Positions 17,993 through 26,756 of a stretch of DNA of 64,000 nucleotides are shown piece after piece. The first letter of the stretch is position 1. Every line of letters begins with the position of its first letter. The notes under the pieces were generated by a model, which worked only from the letters and a program-made list of their open reading frames with translations, had not been told where the DNA came from and searched no databases. A program made the translations under genes and the position numbers. Source of the DNA: Candidatus Nitronereus thalassa (lineage in GTDB: Bacteria; Nitrospirota; Nitrospiria; Nitrospirales; UBA8639); assembly GCF_032191465.1 (NCBI RefSeq), contig NZ_JAQOUE010000001.1, forward strand, positions 682,001-746,000. The letters are read 5' to 3'.

Positions 17993-18958
17993 TTATTTTG
18001 TGACTTTTTTAAACGGACTTTTCGTCGCAATTTGAACCAGGGAACCTTTTTTCTTACAGAAATCATCCACTTGATTTGCAATACTGTGAAAAGCTTCTGC
18101 GGTCGGCAGATCAGAATTAAACATGGCGTAGGGTTCACCAAAATCACTTTGTTTCACAATATCGGGATCGAGCGGAATTCTTCCTAAAAATGGCACACCC
18201 ATATCATGGGCAGATGCCTCTCCGCCGCCCTTTCGAAACACCTCTATCTCTTTATGGCAATGCGGACAATCCAAACCACTCATATTTTCGACAATCCCAA
18301 TAATGGGCAACTCGCTGTCTCTGGCAAAGGTCACGGATTTCCGTGCATCCAAAAGGGCCACTTCCTGGGGTGTCGAGACAATCACGCAGCCTGTTACTTC
18401 ACCGATCAAATCTATGGTGGTCACCGATTCATTCCCCGTTCCCGGCGGCAAATCCACAATCAGAAAATTCAGGTCTTGCCATTCCACGCCACCAAGCAAT
18501 TGATTGATAAATTCGAATTTATAGGCGTCTCGCCAAATAATCGGGTCATCGGAGTTCTGAAGCAAAAAGGACATTGACGCAATTTTCATATTGTACGCCT
18601 GGAAGGGAATAATCCCGCCACCTGTACTAATCTTGAGTCGTTCGCCTTCCGCGCCCACCATTTTAGGAATATTGGGGCCATGGATATCCATGTCACAAAT
18701 ACCGACTTCATAACCCTTTAATGCCAAGCTCACTGCTAAGTTCGTGGAAACGGTGCTTTTTCCCACTCCTCCTTTATTACTCATGACTAGGATCTTATAA
18801 TCGATCCGTTCCATGCGCTTGTTCACCAGCCAGCGGCTATGACCTTCTTTGTCTTTTTGACAAGTTTCGTTTTCATCGCAAATGGCACACGCCCACATGT
18901 ATGTGCAACTGTCTTCCGCACTGGGTGCGGGCTGAAACATTTTCAAATCGCCAGGCAT
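17993..18958 (-). CDS. Mrp/NBP35-type iron-sulfur carrier P-loop ATPase
   Basis: 321 residues. A cysteine-bearing N-terminal extension (CAICDENETC, about residues 25-34) precedes the deviant Walker A motif NKGGVGKST and Walker B-like DLPPGTG. The carrier motif CPHC lies in MSGLDCPHCHKE. Mrp/ApbC proteins deliver Fe-S clusters to target enzymes. Placed between moaB/mog and moeA, it may serve an Fe-S molybdoenzyme. No domain-of-unknown-function (FeoA-like or DUF59) N-terminus is present. Confidence 0.9.
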   Translation of the reverse strand: MPGDLKMFQPAPSAEDSCTYMWACAICDENETCQKDKEGHSRWLVNKRMERIDYKILVMSNKGGVGKSTVSTNLAVSLALKGYEVGICDMDIHGPNIPKMVGAEGERLKISTGGGIIPFQAYNMKIASMSFLLQNSDDPIIWRDAYKFEFINQLLGGVEWQDLNFLIVDLPPGTGNESVTTIDLIGEVTGCVIVSTPQEVALLDARKSVTFARDSELPIIGIVENMSGLDCPHCHKEIEVFRKGGGEASAHDMGVPFLGRIPLDPDIVKQSDFGEPYAMFNSDLPTAEAFHSIANQVDDFCKKKGSLVQIATKSPFKKVTK

Positions 18959-19028
18959 ATATCCCTCCGATATCCCAAAAGGCTAATAACGTAAACTATA
19001 AATCCAGTCTTGCTTATCTTATCTCCAC

Positions 19029-19514
19029 TTAAGAAATGGGTTGCGTGATCTTCGAAATTTTTTCCACCGTATGCTCAAGGATCGGGATAAAGGTTGCGAG
19101 ATTCTCTTTCGCCGCCTTGGGGCTTCCAGGAAGATTCACAATGAGTGTCGATCCACGAATACCGGCTGTTCCTCTCGATAACATTGCGGTTTTGACTTTC
19201 TTTAGACTTTCAACTCGCATCACCTCGGCGATTCCGGGAATCTCTTTGTCAATGACCTCACGAGTTGCTTCGGGGGTCCAATCCGTAGGACGAACGCCTG
19301 TTCCACCTAACGTGAAAATCACTTGAGGGACAATCGTGAGGCAGTTAGACACTAAACACTCGCGAATCTCTTTCCGATCATCGGGGACGATTTCATAGGC
19401 CACCACCTGGACATCATGATCACTCAAATATTGTTCAAGATCGGCACGTCCCTTATCCGGTGAATCCCCACTATAAACTTTACTGCTCACAACAATGATC
19501 GCGGCTCGAATCAT
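19029..19514 (-). CDS. Molybdopterin adenylyltransferase-like protein (MoaB/Mog)
   Basis: 161 residues. AAIIVVSSKVYSGDSPDKG at the start and TLGGTGVRPTDWTPEATRE in the middle are typical of MoaB/Mog, which adenylylate molybdopterin before MoeA acts. SRGTAGIRGSTLIVNLPGSPKAA is the conserved C-terminal part. Overall it is closer to MoaB in length. It lies 23 bp after tatC and 70 bp before the Mrp gene, as part of one minus-strand run. Confidence 0.92.
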   Translation of the reverse strand: MIRAAIIVVSSKVYSGDSPDKGRADLEQYLSDHDVQVVAYEIVPDDRKEIRECLVSNCLTIVPQVIFTLGGTGVRPTDWTPEATREVIDKEIPGIAEVMRVESLKKVKTAMLSRGTAGIRGSTLIVNLPGSPKAAKENLATFIPILEHTVEKISKITQPIS

Positions 19515-19537
19515 TTACTCATCTCAATTATCTGATG

Positions 19538-20476
19538 CTACGGGACACCCACATAATCGTCGTCGCCACCTGATGAAGTCCCAGCAGTAGCCGATTGTGG
19601 ACGTAATCCACCAGACCCACTTTTTGGAGTGGTTGCCGGGGGTTGAGCGCCAACTTCCTCTTCGGGTTTAGGCTTTTTAAAGAATCCCGCGCTTATAATG
19701 CCCACTTCATAGAAAAAATACATGGGCAAGGCCATAAGGCATTGATTAAAGGGATCAGGAGTGGGCGTCAAAATGGCCGCGAATAAAAACGCCCCAAGAA
19801 ATGCCCATTTTCGATAACGCTTCAGAAAAGGTGCATCAACCCACCCTAATTTGGCCATCAGGGTTAAGGCGAGGGGCACTTCAAAGGTCAGCCCAAATAC
19901 CAACAAAAACCACAGGGCAAACCCTACATAACTTGCAATAGATAGTTGAGGAATGAACCCTGCCTGCACCCCATAGGAAATTAAAAAATTCAGCGCAAAG
20001 GGCAGAACAAAAAAGAAACAAAACGCCAATCCCAAATAAAACGCTAGGGCGCTGGTCATCACAAAAGGTGCAACAAAACGTCGTTCTTGAACGTGGAGGC
20101 CTGGCATCACGAATGCCCAGACTTCCCACAAAATATATGGCGTCGCAAGAACCAGCGCGAATAACGCCGCGACCTTTAAGTTTTGCCACAACGCTTCAGC
20201 AGGAGATAAGAATACAAAGGGAATCTTCGGGAGATCGGTGGGTATCCATTCCAAGGTGCCGGGAACAAACATATTTTGCAACGGAACCCGCAACCATTGC
20301 ACCAGGGTATCCGCATAAAAGAACGTCCCGACAAAAAACAGGGCGACAACAATGACAACTTTGGTCAGCCGAGCCTGGAACTCATGCAAATGTTCCATGA
20401 TCGGCATTTTTTTATCCTCGAGAGGATTAAATACCGTATCTTGAAGCCATTTTGAGAATCGAGACTCTTTTGCCAT
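19538..20476 (-). CDS. tatC: Twin-arginine translocase subunit TatC (first of two)
   Basis: 312 residues with six membrane segments. The TatC signature region MPIMEHLHEFQARLTK is followed by FLSPAEALWQNLKVAALFALVLATPYILWEVW-type sequence. A Pro/Gly/Ser-rich C-terminal tail of about 45 residues is unusual. TatC recognises twin-arginine signal peptides of folded cofactor proteins. Its place among Moco genes suits export of a molybdoenzyme. No tatA or tatB gene is in the window. A second TatC-family gene lies at 27850. Confidence 0.93.
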   Translation of the reverse strand: MAKESRFSKWLQDTVFNPLEDKKMPIMEHLHEFQARLTKVVIVVALFFVGTFFYADTLVQWLRVPLQNMFVPGTLEWIPTDLPKIPFVFLSPAEALWQNLKVAALFALVLATPYILWEVWAFVMPGLHVQERRFVAPFVMTSALAFYLGLAFCFFFVLPFALNFLISYGVQAGFIPQLSIASYVGFALWFLLVFGLTFEVPLALTLMAKLGWVDAPFLKRYRKWAFLGAFLFAAILTPTPDPFNQCLMALPMYFFYEVGIISAGFFKKPKPEEEVGAQPPATTPKSGSGGLRPQSATAGTSSGGDDDYVGVP

Positions 20477-20479
20477 ATA

Positions 20480-20524
20480 TCAAAAACTTTTGAGACCATG
20501 ACAGGATTCCCCTATCATGGTCTC
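20480..20524 (-). terminator. Hairpin with T-tract after htrA
   Basis: A perfect 10-bp stem (GAGACCATGA 20492-20501 with TCATGGTCTC 20515-20524) lies 20 bp after the htrA stop. On the minus strand it is followed by AAAAGTTTTTG. It could end the htrA transcript or attenuate transcription into tatC. The intervening AAAAG makes it less than ideal. Confidence 0.55.
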
Positions 20525-20544
20525 AGGAAAAATGTTCACCGTCA

Positions 20545-22032
20545 TTAGTCAGGATTCACGGCAACGAATAAATTGTTGCCTCGCCGACTTAACAACAAAA
20601 CCACCAAAGATTTCTTCTCAATTTTGGAAGCTACGCTTTGATAATCGGCAAGGTTGGTAATAACCTCTCGATTGATTTCCTGAATCACATCACCTTGCTG
20701 CAATCCTGCGTCGGCAGCTGCACTACCTGCCTGGACATCTTTGACGACCACACCAACGGTTTGTTCCGGAAGTTTCAACTGACTCTTTAATTCGGGAGTG
20801 AGAGCCTCCACTGACAATCCAGCCAGAACATTGTCCAATTTTTCCATACTTGGCTGAGGAGCTTCTCCACCATTTCTCGCGAGAAGTTCATCAGTTGGCC
20901 GTTCACCAACTTTCACCGTAAGCATGGTTTCCGCCCCATCCCTCAGGACTTTGATTTTCACATCATCGCCCACACGCGTTCTCGCAACAATATGACGCAG
21001 ATGATTGACGTCCTTAAGTTTCTCGCCATGATATTCAAGAATCACGTCACCCCGTTTGAGTCCACCTTTGGCTGAAGGACCATTTTCATGAACTTCACTA
21101 ATCAAAACCCCACCGGTGTGAGTTTCCGGGAGTTGAAAGGACTGGGCTAGGGCGGGAGTCATTTCCTGGATGGCAATACCCATCCAACCCCGTACCACTC
21201 GCCCGCTTTGAATGAGGCTCGTAGAAATATCTTTGACGATATCCACGGGAATGGCAAATCCAATACCTTCAGAACCACCGGTTCTCGAAAATATGGCAGT
21301 ATTAATGCCAATGATTTCACCTCTCATATTGATCAGCGGCCCCCCGGAATTCCCGGGGTTAATTGGAGCATCGGTTTGAATAAAGTCTTCATATTCCGTG
21401 ATGCCTACATTACCTCGCCCTAGGGCACTGATAATTCCCATCGTCACGGAAGACTTCAACCCGAAAGGACTCCCTACCGCCAAAACCAAATCTCCAACCT
21501 TGAGGGTTTCATCCGCACTCCAGGAAACGAAGGGTAAATTCGCGCCTTCAATCTTAATCACCGCGAGATCGGTCTTAGGATCAGTCCCAACAATAGTTCC
21601 AGGAAATTCCTCCCCTGAAAACGTCGTTACGGTAATTTTACTTGCATCTTCCACCACATGGTTATTCGTCACGATATAGCCTTCTGGGCTAATGATCACC
21701 CCAGATCCGGCACTCATGCCTGGAGGTCCAGGCGGTCGGCCTGGAGGTCCGGGCATTGGTGGGGGTCCTCCTCCGGGAGGCCCTCCAAATGGGCCAGGCG
21801 GCAATCTCCGAGCCCCAGGATCTTCCCTCCCGCTCACCGCCACATTCACTACCGCAGGCTGAACCCTTTCAACAATTTCAGAAAATCCACGAGTAAAGGC
21901 CTCGGGAACACTTCCATTCGCTAGGGATGGGGAGATGAAATCAACACTGCCAAAACATCCTGCGATGGCGATTGCAGTCAACATGCCGAGGCATTTGACT
22001 TTGGGACATCCCTGAAAGGTTTTTTTGATCAT
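20545..22032 (-). CDS. HtrA/DegP-type periplasmic serine protease
   Basis: 495 residues. The N-terminal signal has an IAGC lipobox with Cys26, so it is probably a lipoprotein. A striking Pro/Gly-rich linker occupies about residues 77-105. The trypsin-like domain shows the triad His125 (TNNHVVED), Asp155 (TDLAV) and Ser229 (PGNSGGPL). Two PDZ domains follow, the second ending the protein. HtrA proteases degrade or refold damaged envelope proteins. AAAGGA precedes the ATG. It heads the tatC-Moco run, separated from it by a hairpin. Confidence 0.94.
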   Translation of the reverse strand: MIKKTFQGCPKVKCLGMLTAIAIAGCFGSVDFISPSLANGSVPEAFTRGFSEIVERVQPAVVNVAVSGREDPGARRLPPGPFGGPPGGGPPPMPGPPGRPPGPPGMSAGSGVIISPEGYIVTNNHVVEDASKITVTTFSGEEFPGTIVGTDPKTDLAVIKIEGANLPFVSWSADETLKVGDLVLAVGSPFGLKSSVTMGIISALGRGNVGITEYEDFIQTDAPINPGNSGGPLINMRGEIIGINTAIFSRTGGSEGIGFAIPVDIVKDISTSLIQSGRVVRGWMGIAIQEMTPALAQSFQLPETHTGGVLISEVHENGPSAKGGLKRGDVILEYHGEKLKDVNHLRHIVARTRVGDDVKIKVLRDGAETMLTVKVGERPTDELLARNGGEAPQPSMEKLDNVLAGLSVEALTPELKSQLKLPEQTVGVVVKDVQAGSAAADAGLQQGDVIQEINREVITNLADYQSVASKIEKKSLVVLLLSRRGNNLFVAVNPD

Positions 22033-22507
22033 AAGAAATTATCCTTTAAAGTGAAGGACTTAGACCGATCTACCCTGATGGCCTAAGAGATTAGAAATGA
22101 AAAGGTCCACGTAGCAATGGAAGGCCTATCTCACGAGGCACAACCTGCTTGATTCTACACTAAATTCAGTAGGCTCTTCAAAGAAAACCCTGATTATCTG
22201 CTTTTAAGCATTTCGTCCAGACTTTTGCACAGTTGCACATACCTGGGCAAGATTAAAAAACCCCAGAATGTACACACAAGTGAGTAGAGGTATCACCTTA
22301 GAATTTTGGGAACTAGTGACTAATCTATTTCCACATACTTCCTTGGGAATTTTCTAGGCGAAAAAAGAAGTATAGTGCAGATCAGAATTTTTGAATATTT
22401 AGATATTTGATAAAGGAAGATAGACCAAATCTGATGGTGAGTCAGTAATAATCTTTGAAAACTTTCAAAAGTCCGAGTGAGGAAATTGGTTGGCAGAAAG
22501 AGGAGGT
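22033..22507. other. 475-bp intergenic region
   Basis: Contains the upstream region of htrA (minus strand) and the 3' flank of the rod-like gene. It is A+T-rich and shows no open frame with a ribosome site, no tRNA and no obvious terminator. I could not identify a specific promoter with confidence. Confidence 0.4.
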
Positions 22508-22861
22508 TTATTCAAGAATATCTAACACACTTCCTAAGGTTTTGTTTTGAACATCTAAGGCTCGAAGATTTGCTTCATAATGCCTTTTTCCAACAAGAAG
22601 ATTGACAGCTTCTTCGGCAAAATCTACATTTGACTGCTCAAATTGGATCAATCCATTTTCTGTTTCGCGGAAGGCGATGGGTCCTGGAGTATTGACCTGT
22701 TCGACGACCGTCTCAACCCCCTGAGGTTTGACCTCCTGATGCAGAACGCGTTGTTTTTTAAACCCATCAGTATTGGCATTGGCGGTATTATGCGCCGCGG
22801 TCGTAATCCGCTTTTGAGCCGCCGTCAACCCAGACAATGAACTGTAAATGCCTGAAACCAT
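22508..22861 (-). CDS. Short flagellar basal-body rod-like protein (FlgC/FlgG type)
   Basis: 117 residues. The N-terminus SGIYSSLSGLTAAQKRITTAAHN and NTANANTDGFKKQRV match the flg_bb_rod motif. The C-terminus (VDFAEEAVNLLVGKRHYEANLRALDVQNKTLGSVLDI) matches the Flg_bbr_C motif. The central domain is almost absent, so the protein is shorter than FlgC (about 135-140). AAAGGA precedes the ATG. No other flagellar structural genes are nearby, making it an isolated member. It could be a genuine rod protein or a repurposed envelope protein. Confidence 0.8.
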   Translation of the reverse strand: MVSGIYSSLSGLTAAQKRITTAAHNTANANTDGFKKQRVLHQEVKPQGVETVVEQVNTPGPIAFRETENGLIQFEQSNVDFAEEAVNLLVGKRHYEANLRALDVQNKTLGSVLDILE

Positions 22862-23092
22862 AAGAAGTTCCTTTATGCAATTTCCAGGATCAAAGAAAAG
22901 TCTCTGTGACCTCTTTATACCGTATCGACCAGGCTTTTATTTAACTTGCGAGAACACGATTTCGTTCTATCAAAATCATAAAGTATTGTGATCAAAAGGC
23001 GAATCAAGTTTCGCCATCCAGCAACAAAAAATCATCATTGAAACAATTGACCAACATTGCACATTAAAAGCCAATATTCTTAATTTTGGGAC

Positions 23093-24049
23093 ATGAGAGC
23101 AATACAACTCGCACCTGCACTCCAATTCACCACCAAATGCCCTAAGCCAACGCCTCCAGCTGGAGAAGCTCTCGTACGCGTGCACCAAGCCGGTATTTGT
23201 GCCACAGACCTTCAGCTAATAAAGGGTTATATGGAATTCCAAGGCAACTTAGGCCATGAGTTTGTTGGGACGGTTGAAGAAGCCGAAGGCAACGATCATC
23301 TCAAGGGTAAAAGAGTGGTCGGAGAAATTAACGCCGCTTGCCGATCTTGCCCAACCTGCAAAGCCGGGCGTCTCACACATTGCCCAAACCGGACAACATT
23401 AGGAATTGACCGGCGAGATGGTGCCTTCGCCGATTATCTTTGTCTTCCCATTGCAAATCTTTATTCCTTGCCAGAAGAAATCTCAAATGACCAGGCGGTG
23501 TTCATCGAACCTTTGGCAGCTGCCTGCCGAATTCTTGAACAAATTTCCATTGTACCTAGCGACCGTGTGATTATTATCGGAGATGGAAGACTGGGACTAC
23601 TCTGTGCTCAGGTATTACACACAACAAATTGCAAACTCACGGTCCTCGGACGACACGAAGAAAAACTGAACTTACTCAGGCAACAAGGTATTGAAACGAC
23701 CATGCAACCCGAGGAAGTAACGCCTGGTGTTGACATCGTCATCGAGGCCACCGGTTCCCCAGATGGCCTCAAGCTTGCTAATCAACTGATCCGTCCACAA
23801 GGTACTCTGGTACTGAAATCCACCTATCATGGCCAAACCACTTTCGATTTTACTTCTTTGGTAGTGAATGAAGTTAATTTGGTCGGTTCTCGGTGTGGCC
23901 CGTTCCCAAAAGCCATCGAACTCCTGAAACGAACCCGTGTTTCGGTCGAACCACTTATACATGCTCGATATTCACTCGATGAAGGGATGAAAGCCATTCA
24001 ACATGCCGAAGCACGAGGAACGCTTAAAGTTCTCCTTACCATGGACTAA
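23093..24049 (+). CDS. Zinc-dependent MDR dehydrogenase (threonine/sorbitol dehydrogenase-like)
   Basis: 318 residues. Catalytic zinc ligands are likely Cys36 (GICATD) and His55-Glu56 (LGHEFVG). Structural zinc cysteines are Cys83, 86, 89 and 97 (CRSCPTC...HC). A Rossmann fold begins near VIIIGDGRLGLL. The DRRDGAFADYLCLP segment is typical of polyol and threonine dehydrogenases. It stands alone upstream of tRNA-Thr. The substrate is not predictable. Confidence 0.87.
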   Translation: MRAIQLAPALQFTTKCPKPTPPAGEALVRVHQAGICATDLQLIKGYMEFQGNLGHEFVGTVEEAEGNDHLKGKRVVGEINAACRSCPTCKAGRLTHCPNRTTLGIDRRDGAFADYLCLPIANLYSLPEEISNDQAVFIEPLAAACRILEQISIVPSDRVIIIGDGRLGLLCAQVLHTTNCKLTVLGRHEEKLNLLRQQGIETTMQPEEVTPGVDIVIEATGSPDGLKLANQLIRPQGTLVLKSTYHGQTTFDFTSLVVNEVNLVGSRCGPFPKAIELLKRTRVSVEPLIHARYSLDEGMKAIQHAEARGTLKVLLTMD

Positions 24050-24163
24050 TTATTTTTGGAAATCGTTAATGAATCTTCACTCTTCAAGTAATTTTCCATT
24101 CTCAATTTCCTCAACGACTGTACCGACTAATTTCACTGTGGTATGATTTCAACTCCAAAGCGG

Positions 24164-24239
24164 GCTGGCGTAGCTCAATCGGCAGAGCATCGGTTTTGTA
24201 AACCGGCGGTTGGAGGTTCGATTCCTCTCGCCAGCTCCA
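24164..24239 (+). tRNA. tRNA-Thr (anticodon TGT)
   Basis: 76 nt with CCA encoded. The acceptor stem GCTGGCG pairs with CGCCAGC, the D-arm is GCTC...GAGC, the anticodon loop TTTGTAA gives TGT, and the T-arm has GGTTCGATTCC. A TATGAT -10 hexamer lies at 24142-24147, 16 bp before the 5' end; the -35 is weak. Confidence 0.97.
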
Positions 24240-24260
24240 CTTCTTTTCCCAAGAAGTTTT
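24239..24260 (+). terminator. Terminator after tRNA-Thr
   Basis: A 7-bp stem ACTTCTT/AAGAAGT with loop TTCCC, followed by TTT, begins at the last base of the CCA end. An A+T-rich but perfect stem suits an intrinsic terminator of a single tRNA transcript. Confidence 0.6.
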
Positions 24261-24536
24261 CCGCTCCCCTTATTTCCCCTCCGGCGACAAACATCTAACA
24301 ACTATTGGCTTCAGGAGAATTCTCCATTTGTTGATAGAATTTTTTCCAAATATTTCTATGCCATGCCTAAATGCAAGCAAATAAATGACAAAGTCTGATT
24401 TGAGCCTTGATTGTGGGACCAAAAAGTATTGGGCCCTGGTGACAGGTTTGGAAACTAGCAAAAGAAATGAAGACGTTTTAATTGGGAATGGGACAGGAAG
24501 GAGATATGATTTACACAAAAGACAGGATGGGAATCA

Positions 24537-24665
24537 CTATGAATTTCCGTACTGTTCTTTGCGTCGCCACCATGCATGTCCTTGCATCCAGCCAAAACAG
24601 GCCAGGATACCGACAACTACAGCAATAAACACCATCGCGGTCACAAATGCGAGTTTACTTGTCAT
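24537..24665 (-). CDS. 42-residue single-pass membrane protein
   Basis: ATG 24665-24663 is preceded by GGGAG at 5 bp. The product begins MTSKLAFVTAMVF and has one hydrophobic helix (about residues 5-25), then GWMQGHAWWRRKEQYG, giving a positively charged C-terminal tail. The length and layout match small membrane proteins such as cytochrome oxidase or transport accessory subunits, but no family is recognised. It lies between tRNA-Thr and a zinc-ribbon gene. A longer plus-strand frame over the same bases has no ribosome site and poor composition. Confidence 0.65.
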   Translation of the reverse strand: MTSKLAFVTAMVFIAVVVGILACFGWMQGHAWWRRKEQYGNS

Positions 24666-24814
24666 CTTACTCCCTACTCTTGAGGTGGAAGGGATGTGAT
24701 GCTCTTTGAATGTTTATCGGCCAAAACCTAGAAACCCTTTACATCCAGAAATAAATAGAATACCCCTTTTCCCTGAAAAACCGACAACTCAAATTATGGA
24801 GAAATATTGTTTTT

Positions 24815-25030
24815 TCACGATCCTGGTTTGGGGGAACTTTTGACCGGCTCGTCACGATCCTCGGGTTTGGAACTCAAGGGACGAGGATCTTTCTCCAATT
24901 TCGTTCGCCGCCCACAATTAATGCAACGATACACTATGAGAGACATCCCTGTCAGCAGGTCCACTTCCTGGTCTGGAACGAGGGTCCCCTGGCATTTCTT
25001 ACAAACTGATTTTGGTGAAACATTCAGCAT
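24815..25030 (-). CDS. Small zinc-ribbon protein
   Basis: 71 residues. Two CXXC pairs, CKKCQ near residue 10 and CINCG near 36, form a probable zinc ribbon. The C-terminal third is charged and proline-rich (PRPLSSKPEDRDEP), likely disordered. Function unknown. Members of such small families often bind nucleic acid or protein partners. Confidence 0.7.
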   Translation of the reverse strand: MLNVSPKSVCKKCQGTLVPDQEVDLLTGMSLIVYRCINCGRRTKLEKDPRPLSSKPEDRDEPVKSSPKPGS

Positions 25031-25115
25031 TTATTAATATCTTACCATTAAAAAGGAATAACCGAAGAATCCAATCTTTATAGAACTCAATTTCGCCTCT
25101 GGGCTGTTGTTTTCC

Positions 25116-25403
25116 CTACAAATTCGCCAGGCTTTCAGCACATATAGCAATGCGCTCCACATCGGGGTGATAGGCGGACCGTTCCATCAACGAAGACCAC
25201 ACCTCCCCTACATTCCACTCGGACAAGGGGATATCCCAGGTCAGAGTTTCTCCATCCCACTCCATCCACACGTTCCCTACATGCACAAATCCCGGGTGAC
25301 CATTCAGTATGGCTTTGACCATTTCCTCGATCATGACATGAGCTCGAGATTGATTCATGACGCAATTCTCATTGTGATCATCGGAAAATGGAAATTTTGG
25401 CAT
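25116..25403 (-). CDS. Hypothetical protein, 95 residues
   Basis: Acidic and tryptophan-rich (WMEWDGETLTWDIPLSEWNVGEVW), no signal sequence and no membrane segment. Not recognised. The minus strand is favoured because neighbours on both sides are on that strand and a competing 202-residue plus-strand frame would cover two minus-strand genes. Confidence 0.5.
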   Translation of the reverse strand: MPKFPFSDDHNENCVMNQSRAHVMIEEMVKAILNGHPGFVHVGNVWMEWDGETLTWDIPLSEWNVGEVWSSLMERSAYHPDVERIAICAESLANL

Positions 25404-25422
25404 TCTGGGCTTGCCGAGTTGA

Positions 25423-25764
25423 TCATTGTGCTACCCTATTACTTGCTAAGCACCATTTATTTAATTCAGAGACCGCTACCTCTACATCCTGGAAAAGTGA
25501 CTTTAGTTCTTCTACTGTTTGAGCCGCTTGATCCTTCACCATGGAATCCTTCACTTGATCGGAAAAGAAACTGGCAGGAATGGTTGAGGCCACTCGGGCA
25601 TGATCAACTTCTTGCTTTTTCTCGGCAATTTGTTTCTGTAAAAATTGCAATTCCTCAATCGCGAACTGACAAGGACGATCCCAAAAAGCTGCAAAAGCCG
25701 AACCTGTTCCCGTAAGGAGGAAAACTCCAACAAAGAAACTCAGTAGCATTTTTTTCTTACCCAT
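25423..25764 (-). CDS. Secreted helical protein
   Basis: 113 residues. A clear signal peptide (KKKMLLSFFVGVFLLTGTGSAFA, cleavage after AFA) is followed by a small helical domain with two cysteines (PCQF and KWCLAS), perhaps disulfide-bonded. The AAGGAGGAACACT site before the ATG is strong. No known family is recognised. It is predicted to be periplasmic. Confidence 0.75.
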   Translation of the reverse strand: MGKKKMLLSFFVGVFLLTGTGSAFAAFWDRPCQFAIEELQFLQKQIAEKKQEVDHARVASTIPASFFSDQVKDSMVKDQAAQTVEELKSLFQDVEVAVSELNKWCLASNRVAQ

Positions 25765-26222
25765 AGTGTTCCTCCTTCCCTAATTTCATTTTATCCGAAT
25801 TCGACCACAAAACCCCTCTTCCCTCGAAGTGTTTGCAGAATACTGCCACTTAACCCTTAGGGTAAATTCGCCATGCTGCGTATCCTTTTCGTCTCACCAT
25901 TGGAGGTTGTCGGGTTTTTATCCCAATTGCCAAGATTTAATAGACCTAAACCTATCAATACCATCCAAATTTACTCCATAAATTTAGGGAAAAAGGCAGA
26001 TTCACGACGATGAGGAAGGACCCGCGCCTGCAAATCAGATTCAAAACTTTCGAAATAAAAGAGGGAAAAACGGAAAGAACAAATTATTCAAAGGAAGGAT
26101 TACAAACAATAGAAACAATGCTACTCCAGGATATTCTACTGCTGCTATCCACCACCTTCACCCCAGGTTTCCTTTCAGTCGAATAGCCTGGACAGTTGCC
26201 AGTCCAAACAAATGATAGGCTG
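25765..26222. other. 458-bp intergenic region
   Basis: Between the secreted helical protein (minus) and the cyclophilin stop (minus). It should carry the promoter of the former. No gene, tRNA or clear terminator is seen. Confidence 0.4.
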
Positions 26223-26726
26223 TTAATTGACCGTCACCGTCATTTCAATACGGTCAAACGGATTATCATTCCCATCCCGCTTTGCACTCACCACACGATC
26301 CACCACATCCATGCCGCTTTCCACTTCACCGAATGCGGTATATTGTCCATTTAAAAATGCCGCATCGGCGACACAAATAAAAAACTGGGACCCAGCACTA
26401 TTGGGATCTTGAGCACGCGCCATGGAAAGCACGCCCCGAGTGTGAGGCTTATTGTTAAACTCTGCATTTACACGATACCCCGGTCCACCCATCCCATGCG
26501 TTGACCGATCGGGATTTTTGCTATTGGGATCGCCCCCCTGGATCATAAACCCAGGAATCACGCGGTGAAAAGTCACGCCATCATAAAACTTCTCCCGAGC
26601 CAATTTACAAAAATTACCCACGTGATTGGGAGCCACGTCTGGATAAAATTTCAACGTAATATCACCCCAGGTTTCCCCTTTGGAAGACACCGTGATCGTC
26701 GCTGTTGGTTGACTCGCATCACTCAT
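26223..26726 (-). CDS. Cyclophilin-type peptidyl-prolyl isomerase
   Basis: 167 residues of the cytosolic cyclophilin type without signal peptide. FYDGVTFHRVIPGFMIQGGD contains the active-site Arg and Phe, and GSQFFI and FGEVESGMDVVD complete the fold. Catalyses cis-trans isomerisation of proline bonds. AAGGAG precedes the ATG. Last gene of the long minus-strand run that starts near 34566. Confidence 0.95.
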   Translation of the reverse strand: MSDASQPTATITVSSKGETWGDITLKFYPDVAPNHVGNFCKLAREKFYDGVTFHRVIPGFMIQGGDPNSKNPDRSTHGMGGPGYRVNAEFNNKPHTRGVLSMARAQDPNSAGSQFFICVADAAFLNGQYTAFGEVESGMDVVDRVVSAKRDGNDNPFDRIEMTVTVN

Positions 26727-26756
26727 ACCGACTCCTTATCACCGCAAAAATAATGT

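Noticed and set aside
24385-24699. 104-residue plus-strand frame
   Set aside because: No ribosome site and unlikely composition; the minus strand holds a better 42-residue membrane protein.
25107-25715. 202-residue plus-strand frame
   Set aside because: It covers two minus-strand genes, one with a clear signal peptide and strong ribosome site; composition looks like an antisense shadow.
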